A DNA stretch of 64,000 nt, from contig NC_084474.1 of assembly GCF_027409185.1 (NCBI RefSeq), positions 26,999,382 to 27,063,381 of the forward strand. Reading direction: 5' to 3'. Of the stretch, positions 63,915-64,000 are shown piece by piece; position 1 is the stretch's first letter; each line of letters starts with the position of its first letter. Made by a program: the position numbers and the translations under genes. The stretch is from Cynocephalus volans (taxonomy: Eukaryota > Chordata > Mammalia > Dermoptera > Cynocephalidae). Under the pieces are notes generated by a model, which searched no databases, had not been told where the DNA came from, and was given only the letters and a program-made list of their open reading frames with translations.

Positions 63915-64000
63915 GGATTAAAGTAGTAATAAAAGTAGCTAATGCGTCAGTAGGGGTTACAATGTGACAGGCACTGTTATGAACGTTTTACATATATTTA
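63915..64000 (-). repeat. MIR, cut by window edge
   Basis: TGTGACAGGCACTGTTATGAA, CGTTTTACATATATTTA: antisense MIR. Confidence 0.8.

Larger units (their letters stand above)
61589..64000 (-). other. Intron upstream of the zinc-finger exon (partial)
   Basis: Inferred from the acceptor at 61589-61590. It holds an old L1M (62045-62680), a hAT MITE (63545-63705) and a MIR (63915-64000). No further exon was recognised before the window end. Confidence 0.7.

Noticed and set aside
1-64000. CYN-like units as tRNA-Ile genes
   Set aside because: They keep A-box-like and B-box-like sequence, but the anticodon arm is altered, they are fused in dimers, and they end in A tails with TSDs. They are SINEs.
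1-64000. Regularly recurring near-identical sequences as a CRISPR array
   Set aside because: The copies are irregularly spaced, on both strands, and flanked by individual TSDs in a mammalian genome.

Overview
This is a mammalian nuclear window: AT-rich, repeat-dense and almost free of coding sequence. The dominant repeat is a tRNA-Ile-derived SINE. Its head reads GGCCGGCCCGTGGCTCACT or GGCTGGCCGGTTAGCTCAG, it carries a box-B-like GGTTCGGATCC, and it occurs as monomers, dimers and higher multimers. This matches what is known of the CYN SINEs of colugos (Dermoptera), and no Alu, B1/B2 or ruminant SINEs were seen. I infer a colugo (Galeopterus/Cynocephalus). MIR, L2, old L1, MaLR LTRs, hAT (MER5-like) and pogo/Tigger (MER2-like) elements form the older mammalian background.

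SINE classes used below. M: monomer, head GGCTGGCYGGTTAGCTCAG, tail ..CCAGCCAGCC. D: dimer of about 150 bp whose halves are joined at CCCATATAGGGATGGCC, ending CCGGTCATCTTTT. H: hybrid monomer, D head fused to D tail. C: GC-rich dimer, left half with a GGGAGCG..CGCTCCC hairpin, right half internally deleted, ending GGTCACGAAAAAGAC. Orientation is that of the tRNA-like unit. Most copies have exact target-site duplications (TSDs) of 12-19 bp, as expected of L1-driven insertion.

Layout. 0-10 kb: SINEs, old L1M pieces, MLT1-type LTRs and an ERV1 LTR. 10.4-12.9 kb: a 5'-truncated lineage-specific L1 (minus) with an apparent two-step 3' transduction. 13.5-15.1 kb: GC-rich sequence, part of it inside a split hAT element. 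15-18 kb: old L1 and a composite L1 tail. 18.2-20.3 kb: a MaLR LTR split by an ORF-less L1-related composite with a short tandem array. 20-31 kb: dense and partly nested SINEs and two more MaLR LTRs. 33-34 kb: L2 and GC-rich DNA. 34.5-37 kb: complex SINEs, including a four-unit copy. 37.1-37.5 kb: a Y3 RNA-L1 chimeric retrosequence with a near-exact TSD. 38.5-40.4 kb: L2 and MaLR proviral sequence. 43-46, 52-53.7 and 56.3-58.3 kb: long stretches with no repeat recognised by eye. 46.8 kb: a Tigger element. 47.6 and 48.9 kb: CpG-rich DNA. 50.6 kb: a Y3 retropseudogene. 61.36-61.59 kb: the only convincing host coding sequence, the last coding exon (minus) of a C2H2 zinc-finger gene. Its intron runs to the right window edge, so most of the window lies downstream of that gene.

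No multi-gene pathway is present. The main interest is retrotransposition by-products (chimeras, transductions, multimers, stepwise SINE deletions). Repeat calls are by eye against remembered consensus features, so subfamily names and edges of old repeats are approximate.
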